NCBI GenBank assembly: GCA_937894335.1
Contig: CALCRU010000070.1
Span: forward strand, 1-64,000
Origin: an uncultured Treponema sp.
GTDB lineage: Bacteria; Spirochaetota; Spirochaetia; Treponematales; Treponemataceae
DNA length: 64,000 nt
Direction of reading: 5' to 3'
Made by a program: the position numbers and the translations under genes. The notes beneath the pieces are model-generated. The model made no database searches, had not been told where the DNA came from, and saw only the letters and a list, made by a program, of their open reading frames with translations. Positions 44,965-52,471 of this stretch are shown in pieces (position 1 is the first letter of the stretch; each line of letters starts with the position of its first letter).

Positions 44965-44993
44965 TTGCCGATCAGCATTTTTTTTTGTATATT
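44965..44993 (+). promoter_or_regulatory. Promoter of groEL
   Basis: TTGCCG (44965-44970), a 17-bp spacer containing the T-run of the preceding terminator, and TATATT (44988-44993). Just after it, AATAAGTAA resembles the region after the groES promoter. No CIRCE inverted repeat is seen. Confidence 0.55.
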
Positions 44994-45068
44994 CTCTAAT
45001 AAGTAAACCATGTCGGCAGTTCTCTTTATGATGAATTACCGATTGAATGTATAGGAGTTCTAAAAGAA

Positions 45069-46697
45069 ATGGCAAAGCAATTGATTTACAATGAGGAAGC
45101 CCGCAAGAAGATGCTGGGTGGTGTTGAGCAGATTGCACAGGCTGTAAAGGTTACGCTTGGTCCCTGCGGACGTCTTGTTATGCTTGATAAGAAGTATGGG
45201 GCGCCTACAATTACAAAAGACGGCGTTTCTGTTGCAAAAGAAGTTGAGCTTAAAGATCCCTTTGAAAATATGGGCGCTCAGTTGGTAAAGGAAGTTGCTT
45301 CCAAGACAAATGATGTTGCTGGTGACGGAACCACTACTGCAACAGTTCTTGCCTATGCAATTGTTCGCGAAGGTCTTAAGGCTGTAAGTGCAGGCATGAC
45401 TCCAATTGAAATTAAGAGGGGAATTGATAAGGCTGTTGCCATTGCTGTTGCGGAAGTTAAAAAGAATTCTCGCGCAGTAAAGGGTAACGAAGACATTACT
45501 CATGTTGCTACAATTTCTGCAAACAACGACCCCGAAATTGGTAACATTCTTGCCGAAGCTATTGAAAAGGTTGGCAAGGACGGAGTTATTACTGTTGAAG
45601 AGTCAAAGAACATGGACACAACCGTTAAGACTGTGGAAGGAATGCAGTTTGACCGCGGTTACATCAATGCATACTTTGTAACTGACCGTGAGCGCATGGA
45701 AGTTAACTATAGCGATGCTTATGTTCTTATCTACGACAAAAAGATTTCTACAATGAAAGACATTCTTCCTTTGTTGGAAAAAGTTGCACAGTCTGGTCGT
45801 CCTCTGGTTATTATTTGTGAGGATATGGACGGTGAAGCTCTTACCACTTTGGTTGTTAACTCTATTCGCGGAACACTCAAGTGCTGTGCTGTTAAGGCTC
45901 CTGGCTTTGGTGATCGCAGAAAGGAAATGTTGCAGGACATTGCAATTCTTACTGGCGGAAAAGTTATTACCGAAGAACTTGGTCTTAAACTGGAAACCAC
46001 AGAACTGTCAGATTTGGGTCAGGCTAAGAGCGTTAAAATTGACAAGGACAATACCACAATCGTTGACGGAGCAGGAACCAAAAAGGCCATTGCTGACCGC
46101 GTTGCAGAAATCAAGAATCAGATTGAAAAATCTACTTCTGACTACGACAAGGAAAAGCTTAAGGAACGCCTTGCAAAACTGTCTGGTGGTGTAGCCGTAA
46201 TCAACATTGGTGCTATTACCGAAACAGAAATGAAGGAAAAGAAATTCCGTGTTGAGGATACTCTTGCCGCAACTCGTGCAGCTCTTGAGGAAGGAATTGT
46301 TTCTGGAGGCGGACTTGCACTTATTGAAGCAAGCAAGGTTCTTGATAGCGAAACTGCTGGTCTTGTAGGAGACGAAAAAGTCGGTTTCCAGATTGTTAAG
46401 CGCGCACTTGAAGAGCCTATCCGCCAGATTGCAGACAATGCAGGTGTTGACGGAGCTGTAGTTGCAGACAAGGCTAAGAATGCAAAGAAAGGCATAGGAT
46501 ACAATGCCGCTACAGGTGAGTGGGTTAACATGATGGAGTCTGGAATTATTGACCCTGCAAAGGTTACTCGCTGTGCTTTGCAGAATGCCGCTTCTGTTGC
46601 AGGAATGCTCCTTACTACAGAATGTGCCATTACCGACATTCCTGAGCCACCAGCACCTCCTGCTGCTCCCGCTGGAGATATGGGGGGAATGTATTAA
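45069..46697 (+). CDS. groEL: Chaperonin GroEL (Hsp60)
   Basis: The 542-residue protein spans the full chaperonin. Nucleotide-site segments include VAGDGTTTATVLA and the C-terminal ALQNAASVAGMLLTTECAI; it ends with PAGDMGGMY, a variant of the GGM tail. It forms a double ring that folds proteins with GroES, which here is encoded 15 kb away. The usual LGPKGRNVVL near the nucleotide pocket reads LGPCGRLVML (Cys 33, Leu 36), an uncommon pair of changes. The stop codon lies in the stem of the following hairpin. Confidence 0.97.
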   Translation: MAKQLIYNEEARKKMLGGVEQIAQAVKVTLGPCGRLVMLDKKYGAPTITKDGVSVAKEVELKDPFENMGAQLVKEVASKTNDVAGDGTTTATVLAYAIVREGLKAVSAGMTPIEIKRGIDKAVAIAVAEVKKNSRAVKGNEDITHVATISANNDPEIGNILAEAIEKVGKDGVITVEESKNMDTTVKTVEGMQFDRGYINAYFVTDRERMEVNYSDAYVLIYDKKISTMKDILPLLEKVAQSGRPLVIICEDMDGEALTTLVVNSIRGTLKCCAVKAPGFGDRRKEMLQDIAILTGGKVITEELGLKLETTELSDLGQAKSVKIDKDNTTIVDGAGTKKAIADRVAEIKNQIEKSTSDYDKEKLKERLAKLSGGVAVINIGAITETEMKEKKFRVEDTLAATRAALEEGIVSGGGLALIEASKVLDSETAGLVGDEKVGFQIVKRALEEPIRQIADNAGVDGAVVADKAKNAKKGIGYNAATGEWVNMMESGIIDPAKVTRCALQNAASVAGMLLTTECAITDIPEPPAPPAAPAGDMGGMY

Positions 46698-46800
46698 AAA
46701 AACGCCTCCTGCGTTTTTTTAATAGCAAGTTTTGGCTGTGCCAAAACTTGCAGGTCTATCTGTTTAGATATGAAGCGCGCGTCCATGCGCGCTTTTTTTT
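46694..46800. terminator. Three consecutive hairpins after groEL
   Basis: The first, 46694-46722, has perfect 12-bp A-run/T-run arms holding the groEL stop. The second, 46725-46751, has perfect 12-bp arms GCAAGTTTTGGC / GCCAAAACTTGC. The third, 46773-46800, has arms GCGCGC followed by eight T. The first two repeat the design seen at 11303-11363. Confidence 0.75.
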
Positions 46801-46875
46801 ATGGTTTTCGTCTTTGCGTAATGTGCTTTTTTACAGGCAACATTTTATGTTCAGAGGTAACAGCTGCTTTTTTGC

Positions 46876-47559
46876 TTACTGCTTTAAGGTTTTTAGGTAG
46901 GCCTTGGTCTTGTCGGGAATGCGGTAGCTTTCTACTGCCTTTTGGATTGTCTTGTTGTGGGTCCAGCGGTCAAGGCGTTTTTCTTCAATGTAAGGAAGCA
47001 CTGCCTCGTACTGCTTGCAAAGGGCTGTGGCAAAGTACCAGGCTCGCATCATGTTTACATAGTATTCCTGGCTTTTTATTTTGCATACTGCCTTGGGCCA
47101 TTCGTCAGAAAATTCATCATCCAGAAAATAAGACATGAGCATTTTAACAGCAAATCTTACGGTGTAGGTTTTGTCTGACTTTATCCACTTCTTTATGTAG
47201 GGCAGTAGAATGGGGGCCTTCTTTTTAAATGTCTTTGGACAAAGTTGGTCGCAGGTTGCCCAGTTGTCTATATGGGGAAGAAATTCTTCTATAAGGTCAA
47301 TGCATTTCTGAGGGTCTTTTTCTCCGGCAATTAAAAATGCATGCACCTGATTTTCTTCAAAGTAGGTATGGGGAAGCTGGGAAAGAAATTTTTCTGTACG
47401 AGTCTGGTCTTTGGACAGTTCCTTTGCATAGGTCTTTAGGACGGGAGTTCGTATTCCGATTATTTTTTTTTGCGGAACATTTGGAATAAGGGGCGCCATA
47501 AATTTCTTAAGGTCTTCTTCCCCCAGTTTTAAAAGTTCTCCTGCAATAGACTTGCTCAT
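46876..47559 (-). CDS. DNA alkylation repair (AlkD-like HEAT-repeat) protein
   Basis: The 227-residue all-helical protein contains PHIDNWATCDQLCPKTFKK and KWIKSDKTYTVRFAVKMLM, typical of the AlkD superfamily of HEAT-like DNA glycosylases that remove alkylated bases. Catalytic Trp and Asp residues of AlkD are plausibly represented in NWATCD. Several family members lack glycosylase activity, so the substrate is uncertain. It follows the outer-membrane-like gene by 12 bp on the same strand. Confidence 0.85.
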   Translation of the reverse strand: MSKSIAGELLKLGEEDLKKFMAPLIPNVPQKKIIGIRTPVLKTYAKELSKDQTRTEKFLSQLPHTYFEENQVHAFLIAGEKDPQKCIDLIEEFLPHIDNWATCDQLCPKTFKKKAPILLPYIKKWIKSDKTYTVRFAVKMLMSYFLDDEFSDEWPKAVCKIKSQEYYVNMMRAWYFATALCKQYEAVLPYIEEKRLDRWTHNKTIQKAVESYRIPDKTKAYLKTLKQ

Positions 47560-47571
47560 TTTTTAGTCCGT

Positions 47572-48459
47572 CTAGAAGTGAACTCTTACGCCAGCTGTTA
47601 CACCGTCTGATCTTGAGCCTTCAAAGAAGTAGGGGCATTTCATTGCATCAAGGTGACGCCACGAAGCAAAAACTTCAATGTTCCTCCATGCCATGAATCC
47701 CACCTCAAGAATTGATTCCCATATGCAGATGTCCTGCTCGTTCTTATTAAAGTCGTGCACCATTCCTCGCCACTCTATCATTAGGGGCTTTATGGGGTAA
47801 GAGCGGGCAATAAATCCAAGGGCAACTCCGTCAGCCTTTAGCGAACCGTACCAGTGGTCCCACTCAATGAAAAATGCACCCGACAGCATGTTTGTCTGGA
47901 AGATGGCAAATTCCGCTCCTAGGCGAAGGTTTCCTGCATCGTTTCCGTTCTGACCAAACTGTTCGGGAGTCTTGCAGTAGAGGGTGTTTTCTACAATCGG
48001 GCCTATAAATTTAAACAGGTAGCCTTCAAAGCGGGTCTCGTTGCCTACAGAAAGTCCATTCATCCAGAACATGCCCGTATCCGCCGCAAATCTAAATACT
48101 CGGGTCTTTACAGGCTCAGCTTCTTCTGTGGCTTCCAACTCTTGGCCTTCGGAAATATATGATGATGAAAAGTTTGATTCAGCGTTCAGGTCTCCAAAGA
48201 CAAGATATTTTCCTTCCGCTGCATAGGGGTAGGGTTCAAATGTTACCAGAGCATTGTTTACAAACCAGACGCCTGTAATTAGGTCAAGAATCAGTTCTGT
48301 AAACAGGTCTCCTGTAGAAGAGTAATAGTGGCTACCAGTACTTCTTGCGCTACCGTATCCTGTTGAGCTGCTTAGGGGAAAAATTTGCTGGGCCGAAAGG
48401 TTTGCTCCCATTACCAGAAGTGCAAGACATACAAAAAGTGTTTTAGCCTGCTTTTTCAT
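47572..48459 (-). CDS. Probable outer-membrane or periplasmic beta-rich protein
   Basis: The start is at the second ATG (48459, MKKQAKT...), because the first ATG directly abuts AAGGAG. The 295-residue product has a Sec signal peptide (cleavage after NLSAQ). The sequence alternates aromatic and polar residues and ends in VRVHF, an aromatic C-terminus of the kind recognised by the BAM machinery. It is therefore probably a beta-barrel, though I do not recognise the family. It lies in a minus-strand run with the methyltransferase and AlkD-like genes. Confidence 0.7.
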   Translation of the reverse strand: MKKQAKTLFVCLALLVMGANLSAQQIFPLSSSTGYGSARSTGSHYYSSTGDLFTELILDLITGVWFVNNALVTFEPYPYAAEGKYLVFGDLNAESNFSSSYISEGQELEATEEAEPVKTRVFRFAADTGMFWMNGLSVGNETRFEGYLFKFIGPIVENTLYCKTPEQFGQNGNDAGNLRLGAEFAIFQTNMLSGAFFIEWDHWYGSLKADGVALGFIARSYPIKPLMIEWRGMVHDFNKNEQDICIWESILEVGFMAWRNIEVFASWRHLDAMKCPYFFEGSRSDGVTAGVRVHF

Positions 48460-48473
48460 GTTCATCTCCTTAA

Positions 48474-49220
48474 CTATTTTACGGCTACTATTACCATGGT
48501 CTTTGCGCTGTAGTCGTATGGCTCATTAGTGAATCCGCCGTAAACCTGCGCACTGGAAAATCCGTTCCTACAGATCATGTCCCTTAGTTCCGCTGCCGAA
48601 TAAAGCCTTTGTACAAATTCGTGCTCAATGCGGCTACCGTCACCGTCATCTATTAAAATCCACTTTGACCTTAGGCCTTCCCATGCTCCTTCTACGGTAA
48701 ACTGGGTAAGGACTGTCTTTCCTGCTCTTTTAAACCATTCTCCTTCCGTAAAGTAACGGATTGCTGTTTCTCGGCTTATGCATTCTAGGATGAAGCAGCC
48801 TCCCTTTTTAAGGGCTTTTGAAATCTGCCTAATGATTTTCATGTCTTCTGCTATGGAATTACAGTAGCCGAAGGAATTGTAAACATTGATTGCCGCGTCA
48901 AATTTTTTTCGTGAGGTAAAGCGCCTCATGTCTTTCTGTACAAGGTTTAGGGCAACTCCTTCTGCTTCTGCCGTTTCTTTGGCTGTTGCAAGATAGGCTT
49001 GTGTCAGGTCAACTCCCGTAACCGAAAGTCCCTGTTTTGCAAGTTCAACGCTTACCCTGCCCACAGCACAGCATGCGTCCAGTATGGAAGAGCTTTCCTT
49101 TAGTCCTGCAAGTCTGGTGCATGCTTCTGCTATTCCGGCCGCCTCCGCCCAGTGTTGTTCGTCAAACATGATGGGGGCGTAGTTAAGCCAGAAGTCTTCG
49201 TCTTCAAACCATTCCTTCAC
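48474..49220 (-). CDS. Class I SAM-dependent methyltransferase
   Basis: The 248-residue protein begins at a GTG that overlaps the rubredoxin stop (GTGA). The SAM-binding motif I is SSILDACCAVGRVSVELA, followed by the acidic loop VTGVDLTQAYL, then DAAINVYNSFGY and KKGGCFILECISRE. Motif I has Ala-Val-Gly where Gly-x-Gly is usual. The target molecule is unknown. Overlap with rubredoxin suggests coupled translation. Confidence 0.85.
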   Translation of the reverse strand: MKEWFEDEDFWLNYAPIMFDEQHWAEAAGIAEACTRLAGLKESSSILDACCAVGRVSVELAKQGLSVTGVDLTQAYLATAKETAEAEGVALNLVQKDMRRFTSRKKFDAAINVYNSFGYCNSIAEDMKIIRQISKALKKGGCFILECISRETAIRYFTEGEWFKRAGKTVLTQFTVEGAWEGLRSKWILIDDGDGSRIEHEFVQRLYSAAELRDMICRNGFSSAQVYGGFTNEPYDYSAKTMVIVAVK

Positions 49221-49387
49221 TTTTGGGTAAGTTCCTGAGTAAAATATTTTTTCCCGCTGTCACAGATGGGACATTTCCATCCGTCGGGAAGTGAAGAAAA
49301 ATCTGTGCCGGGTGCAATGCCGGATTCAGCATCCCCTTTTTGGGGGGCATATACATATCCGCATACTTTGCATTCAAACTGTTCCAT
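49217..49387 (-). CDS. Rubredoxin
   Basis: The 56-residue protein starts at the ATG at 49387. It has the two iron-binding knuckles CKVCG (Cys 6 and 9) and CPIC (Cys 39 and 42), with the family's GYVYAP, PGTDFSSLPDGWKCP segment split by the expected spacing. One Fe atom is held by four Cys; rubredoxins pass single electrons, often to oxygen or peroxide reductases in anaerobes. No such partner is adjacent. The TGA is shared with the GTG start of the methyltransferase gene. It is easily missed because of its size. Confidence 0.93.
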   Translation of the reverse strand: MEQFECKVCGYVYAPQKGDAESGIAPGTDFSSLPDGWKCPICDSGKKYFTQELTQK

Positions 49388-49446
49388 GCATAAAGTTTAG
49401 CACTGATGGGGGGAAACTTCAAGCACGCATTTCTTACCGTAAAGGC

Positions 49447-49480
49447 TTGAAAAAGGCTCTACAAAAGTGTATACTAGTAT
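49447..49480 (+). promoter_or_regulatory. Promoter of hprK operon, leaderless, with palindrome
   Basis: TTGAAA (49447-49452), a 17-bp spacer and TATACT (49470-49475), with the ATG 6 nt later. The 10-bp palindrome ATACTAGTAT (49471-49480) overlaps the -10 box and the expected start point, a possible operator. Confidence 0.55.
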
Positions 49481-49481
49481 T

Positions 49482-50471
49482 ATGTCTGAAAAAGACTTTA
49501 CCGTTCTAGATCTTTTGGATTTAGACTTGCATGGATACAATTCTCTTAACCTGCACTGCATTGCGGGGCGTCGTGGGCTTTCTCGTCGGCTTACCATTCC
49601 CGACATAAACAGGCCTGGACTTGCTCTTTCTGGATTTTTTGATTCCTTTGCTTACCAGAGGGTGCAGCTCTTTGGACGGGGAGAATATGCCTATCTTCAG
49701 AAACTGGAAGAAGAAAACAGTTACGATTCCGTGCGTAAGATTTTTTCCCTTGAGATACCCTGTGCGGTTTTTACTCACAACCTTCAGCCTAGCGAAAACA
49801 TTCTTTCCATTGCAGAAGAAGTTGCCTGTCCCATACTTAGCACTGACCTAGAGTCTACTGATTTTTCTTCACGACTTCTTCGGGTCTTCTCTAACATTTT
49901 TGCTCCAAAGAAAACTCTTCACGGAGTTCTTGTGGAAGTATACGGTATTGGCATTCTTCTTACGGGAGAAAGTGGCGTTGGTAAAAGCGAGACTGCTCTT
50001 GAACTTGTGGAAAGGGGACACCGTCTTGTTGCGGACGACATTGTAGAAATCCGCTGTGTAAACGGAAACTCTGTCTTGGGGCAGGGTGCAAACAAATTTA
50101 TTAGCCACCACATGGAAATCCGCGGACTTGGTATTATAAACATTTCTCAGCTCTACGGAGTTGGTGCTATCCGCGAGCAGAAGGAAGTTCAGCTTGTGGT
50201 AAAACTTGAGGCATGGAATCAGAACAAGGTGTACGACCGCCTTGGTACCGAAACTCACACTACGGATTTGCTGGGAATAAAAGTTCCCCTTATAGAGGTT
50301 CCTGTAAAGCCGGGACGGAACATTCCCATCATCATTGAAGCTGCCGCAATGAACGAACGCCTTAAGTCTATGGGCGTATATTCTGCGCGAGAGTTCAATC
50401 AGAATGTGTTGAAATGGATTGAGTCAGGAGAGTCTCAGTCTGCTTATTATACAAGAGATGATTCTTATTAG
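49482..50471 (+). CDS. hprK: HPr kinase/phosphorylase
   Basis: The 329-residue protein starts at the ATG at 49482. The N-terminal domain is typical of HprK, and the C-terminal domain has Walker A GESGVGKSETALEL near residue 162 and the family signature EIRGLGIINISQLYGVGAIR. It phosphorylates Ser46 of HPr using ATP and can reverse this with phosphate, linking carbon status to gene control (family knowledge). The target HPr is encoded 11 bp downstream. No Shine-Dalgarno site precedes the ATG. Confidence 0.96.
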   Translation: MSEKDFTVLDLLDLDLHGYNSLNLHCIAGRRGLSRRLTIPDINRPGLALSGFFDSFAYQRVQLFGRGEYAYLQKLEEENSYDSVRKIFSLEIPCAVFTHNLQPSENILSIAEEVACPILSTDLESTDFSSRLLRVFSNIFAPKKTLHGVLVEVYGIGILLTGESGVGKSETALELVERGHRLVADDIVEIRCVNGNSVLGQGANKFISHHMEIRGLGIINISQLYGVGAIREQKEVQLVVKLEAWNQNKVYDRLGTETHTTDLLGIKVPLIEVPVKPGRNIPIIIEAAAMNERLKSMGVYSAREFNQNVLKWIESGESQSAYYTRDDSY

Positions 50472-50482
50472 AGGATGGAACG

Positions 50483-50749
50483 ATGGTAGAAAAACTATTG
50501 ACCGTTCGGAACAGAGCCGGAATCCACGCACGCCCTGCTGCACTGATTGCACAGACTGCCAACAGGTTTTCGGCAGAAGTTTCTTTGGAGCGAGATGACA
50601 CAAGCGTAAACGCAAAGTCTATTATGGGCGTTATTACAATGGCGGCCGGTTACAATTCCACGCTTACGCTTAAGGCCGACGGTGCAGACGAAAACGAAGC
50701 CGCAGAAGCAATTTTTGCTTTGTTCGAATCTAAATTTGAAGAGGAGTAG
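50483..50749 (+). CDS. ptsH: Phosphocarrier protein HPr
   Basis: The 88-residue protein carries His15 in AGIHARPA, the site phosphorylated by enzyme I, and Ser46 in NAKSIMGV, the site phosphorylated by HprK. GAGG precedes the ATG. Its place directly after hprK, with no PTS enzyme I or sugar permease in the window, suggests that here it may serve regulation more than sugar uptake, as inferred for other spirochaetes. Confidence 0.95.
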   Translation: MVEKLLTVRNRAGIHARPAALIAQTANRFSAEVSLERDDTSVNAKSIMGVITMAAGYNSTLTLKADGADENEAAEAIFALFESKFEEE

Positions 50750-50752
50750 GGA

Positions 50753-51364
50753 ATGAAAAATCTTACCGACAGACAGAGGGAAGTGCTTGACTACATTGCA
50801 CAGTACACTGAAGAAAACGGATATCCCCCAACAGTTCGCGAAACCAGCGAAAGGTTTGGTGTTTCTCTGCGTGCCATTCAGGACCGTATTGCTGGACTCC
50901 AGAAGAAGGGCTACCTTTCCCTTAGCGAAAAGAAGTCCCGTTCCCTCCGCGTCCTTATTGATGAGCGCACAGACAAGAAAAATGCCTTTGTTGCAAAACT
51001 TGCTGTTGTTGGAACAGTTGCGGCAGGAAAGCCCCTTTTAAGCGAAGAAAACATTGAGCGCTATGTAAGCGTTGCAGAACCTCTCGTGCGCCCTGGAAAG
51101 AATTATTTTGCACTCCATGTTAGGGGAGCCAGCATGATAAACGCCGGAATCCTTGAAGAAGACCTTGCTGTAATTGAACAGTGCTCGGATGCAGACAACG
51201 GACAGATTGTTGTGGCCATGGTAGACAACGCAATTACCATCAAACGCTTTTACCGCGAGGCAAACCGCATTCGCCTTCAACCGGAAAATCCTGACTTCCA
51301 GCCAATCTACAGTCAGGATGTACGCATTGTGGGCATTCTTGCAGGAATTCTGCGCTCCTACTAA
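50753..51364 (+). CDS. lexA: LexA-like self-cleaving repressor
   Basis: The 203-residue protein has an N-terminal winged helix (LTDRQREVLDYIAQYTEENG, PPTVRETSERFGVS) and a C-terminal S24 peptidase domain. The scissile Ala-Gly is A91-G92 in VAAGKPLL; the catalytic Ser127 lies in RGASMI and Lys164 in ITIKRF. Usual LexA has GDSM around the Ser; here Asp is Ala. The recognition helix (SLRAIQDRI) differs from the common STSTVHRHL pattern, so the operator is probably not the standard SOS box. It starts 3 nt after ptsH. Confidence 0.92.
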   Translation: MKNLTDRQREVLDYIAQYTEENGYPPTVRETSERFGVSLRAIQDRIAGLQKKGYLSLSEKKSRSLRVLIDERTDKKNAFVAKLAVVGTVAAGKPLLSEENIERYVSVAEPLVRPGKNYFALHVRGASMINAGILEEDLAVIEQCSDADNGQIVVAMVDNAITIKRFYREANRIRLQPENPDFQPIYSQDVRIVGILAGILRSY

Positions 51365-51369
51365 ACAAA

Positions 51370-52386
51370 ATGGCAGAGCCTGAGCTGTACCTGTTTACCG
51401 GTCCCGAAGCAGGAGAAAAAAACGATGCAATCGCTTACCTTAAGGAAGAGGCCCGTAAAAAAAACGGAAACATAGACGAGTTTTCCTATTACGCGGGTGA
51501 TGTCCGCATTGCAGATGTAATTTCTCAGCTGCAGAACGAAAGCCTTTTTTCTTCGGCGGTTTTTGTTGTCCTTAGAAATGCCCATCTTGTAAAGTTAAAG
51601 GCCGACATTGAACTTGTTGCATCTTGGGCAAAGTCTGCGGGGCAAAGTGCAAACACTCTTGTTCTTGCCACTGACGAAATCAAGGTAGAAGACAAACTTA
51701 AGGCCTGTGTTCCTTCCTCACATCAGAAAATTTTCTGGGAAATGTTTGACAACAGAAAGCCCCAGTGGGTAAGGGACTACTTTCGCAAAAACGGATTTTC
51801 TGTTGCAGATGACGCCGTAGACTTAATCCTAGAGATGATAGAAAACAACACCGAGCAGCTTAAGATGGAATGCTCCAGGTTTTTCTTCTGCTTCGAAAAG
51901 GGACATGTGATTACGGTTGAAGATGTAGAAAGCATTCTTTCCCACAACAGAGAAGAAACTCCTGCAACTCTTTTTGAGGCCATGGCAGACGCTTCTTCTT
52001 CTCCTGCTGAACGGCTTGAGTCTGCAATGGGAATACTTCAGAAAATGCAGGGGTCAAAAAACTCTTCCGTTGCGGTGGAAACCATAGGCGGTCTTGCATA
52101 CTGCTTTAGAACCTTACGCACATGGTTTAACATGCATGCAAACGGAGCTAATCCTTCCAAAAACGACTTAAGGGCAGCTGGCATAAGTGCAGGAAGAATC
52201 CCCATGTATCAGAATGCCTCCCGTGTTTGGTCTGCAGGAGAAGCCTCTTCTATTCTTGCCCTTCTTTCCTATACAGACATGAGATGCCGAGAGGACGGAC
52301 GCCAAATGGAAGATGTGCATCTGTTCCGCATGATTTATTCCATCATCATTAAAAAAGGAATCTACTGCGCCTCTTACGAAAAATAG
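51370..52386 (+). CDS. holA: DNA polymerase III delta subunit
   Basis: The 338-residue clamp-loader subunit opens MAEPELYLFTGPEAGEKNDA and contains VRDYFRKNGFSVADDAVDLI and the EMIENNTEQLKMECSRFF helix typical of HolA. Walker motifs are degenerate, as expected for delta. It opens the beta clamp during loading. It starts 5 nt after lexA, so repressor and replication subunit are probably co-transcribed with hprK-ptsH. Confidence 0.9.
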   Translation: MAEPELYLFTGPEAGEKNDAIAYLKEEARKKNGNIDEFSYYAGDVRIADVISQLQNESLFSSAVFVVLRNAHLVKLKADIELVASWAKSAGQSANTLVLATDEIKVEDKLKACVPSSHQKIFWEMFDNRKPQWVRDYFRKNGFSVADDAVDLILEMIENNTEQLKMECSRFFFCFEKGHVITVEDVESILSHNREETPATLFEAMADASSSPAERLESAMGILQKMQGSKNSSVAVETIGGLAYCFRTLRTWFNMHANGANPSKNDLRAAGISAGRIPMYQNASRVWSAGEASSILALLSYTDMRCREDGRQMEDVHLFRMIYSIIIKKGIYCASYEK

Positions 52387-52401
52387 TTTTTGTATAAATT
52401 C

Positions 52402-52452
52402 CTGTTATATAACAGCTTTTAAATTGCATTTGTCGCATATAGGGTGTATCTT
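52402..52452 (+). promoter_or_regulatory. Promoter and palindrome before the beta-helix lipoprotein
   Basis: The promoter is TTGCAT (52424-52429), 17 bp, TATCTT (52447-52452). The perfect 14-bp palindrome CTGTTATATAACAG (52402-52415) lies just upstream, a likely activator or repressor site. Confidence 0.5.
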
Positions 52453-52471
52453 GTATGCAGGAGGTGCAACT

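Noticed and set aside
44994..45068. Search for a CIRCE element before groEL
   Set aside because: No TTAGCACTC-type inverted repeat is present here or before groES.
46770..47138. Plus-strand open frame of 122 codons after groEL
   Set aside because: It begins in the third groEL hairpin and runs antisense through the AlkD-like gene; no ribosome binding site or domain is seen.
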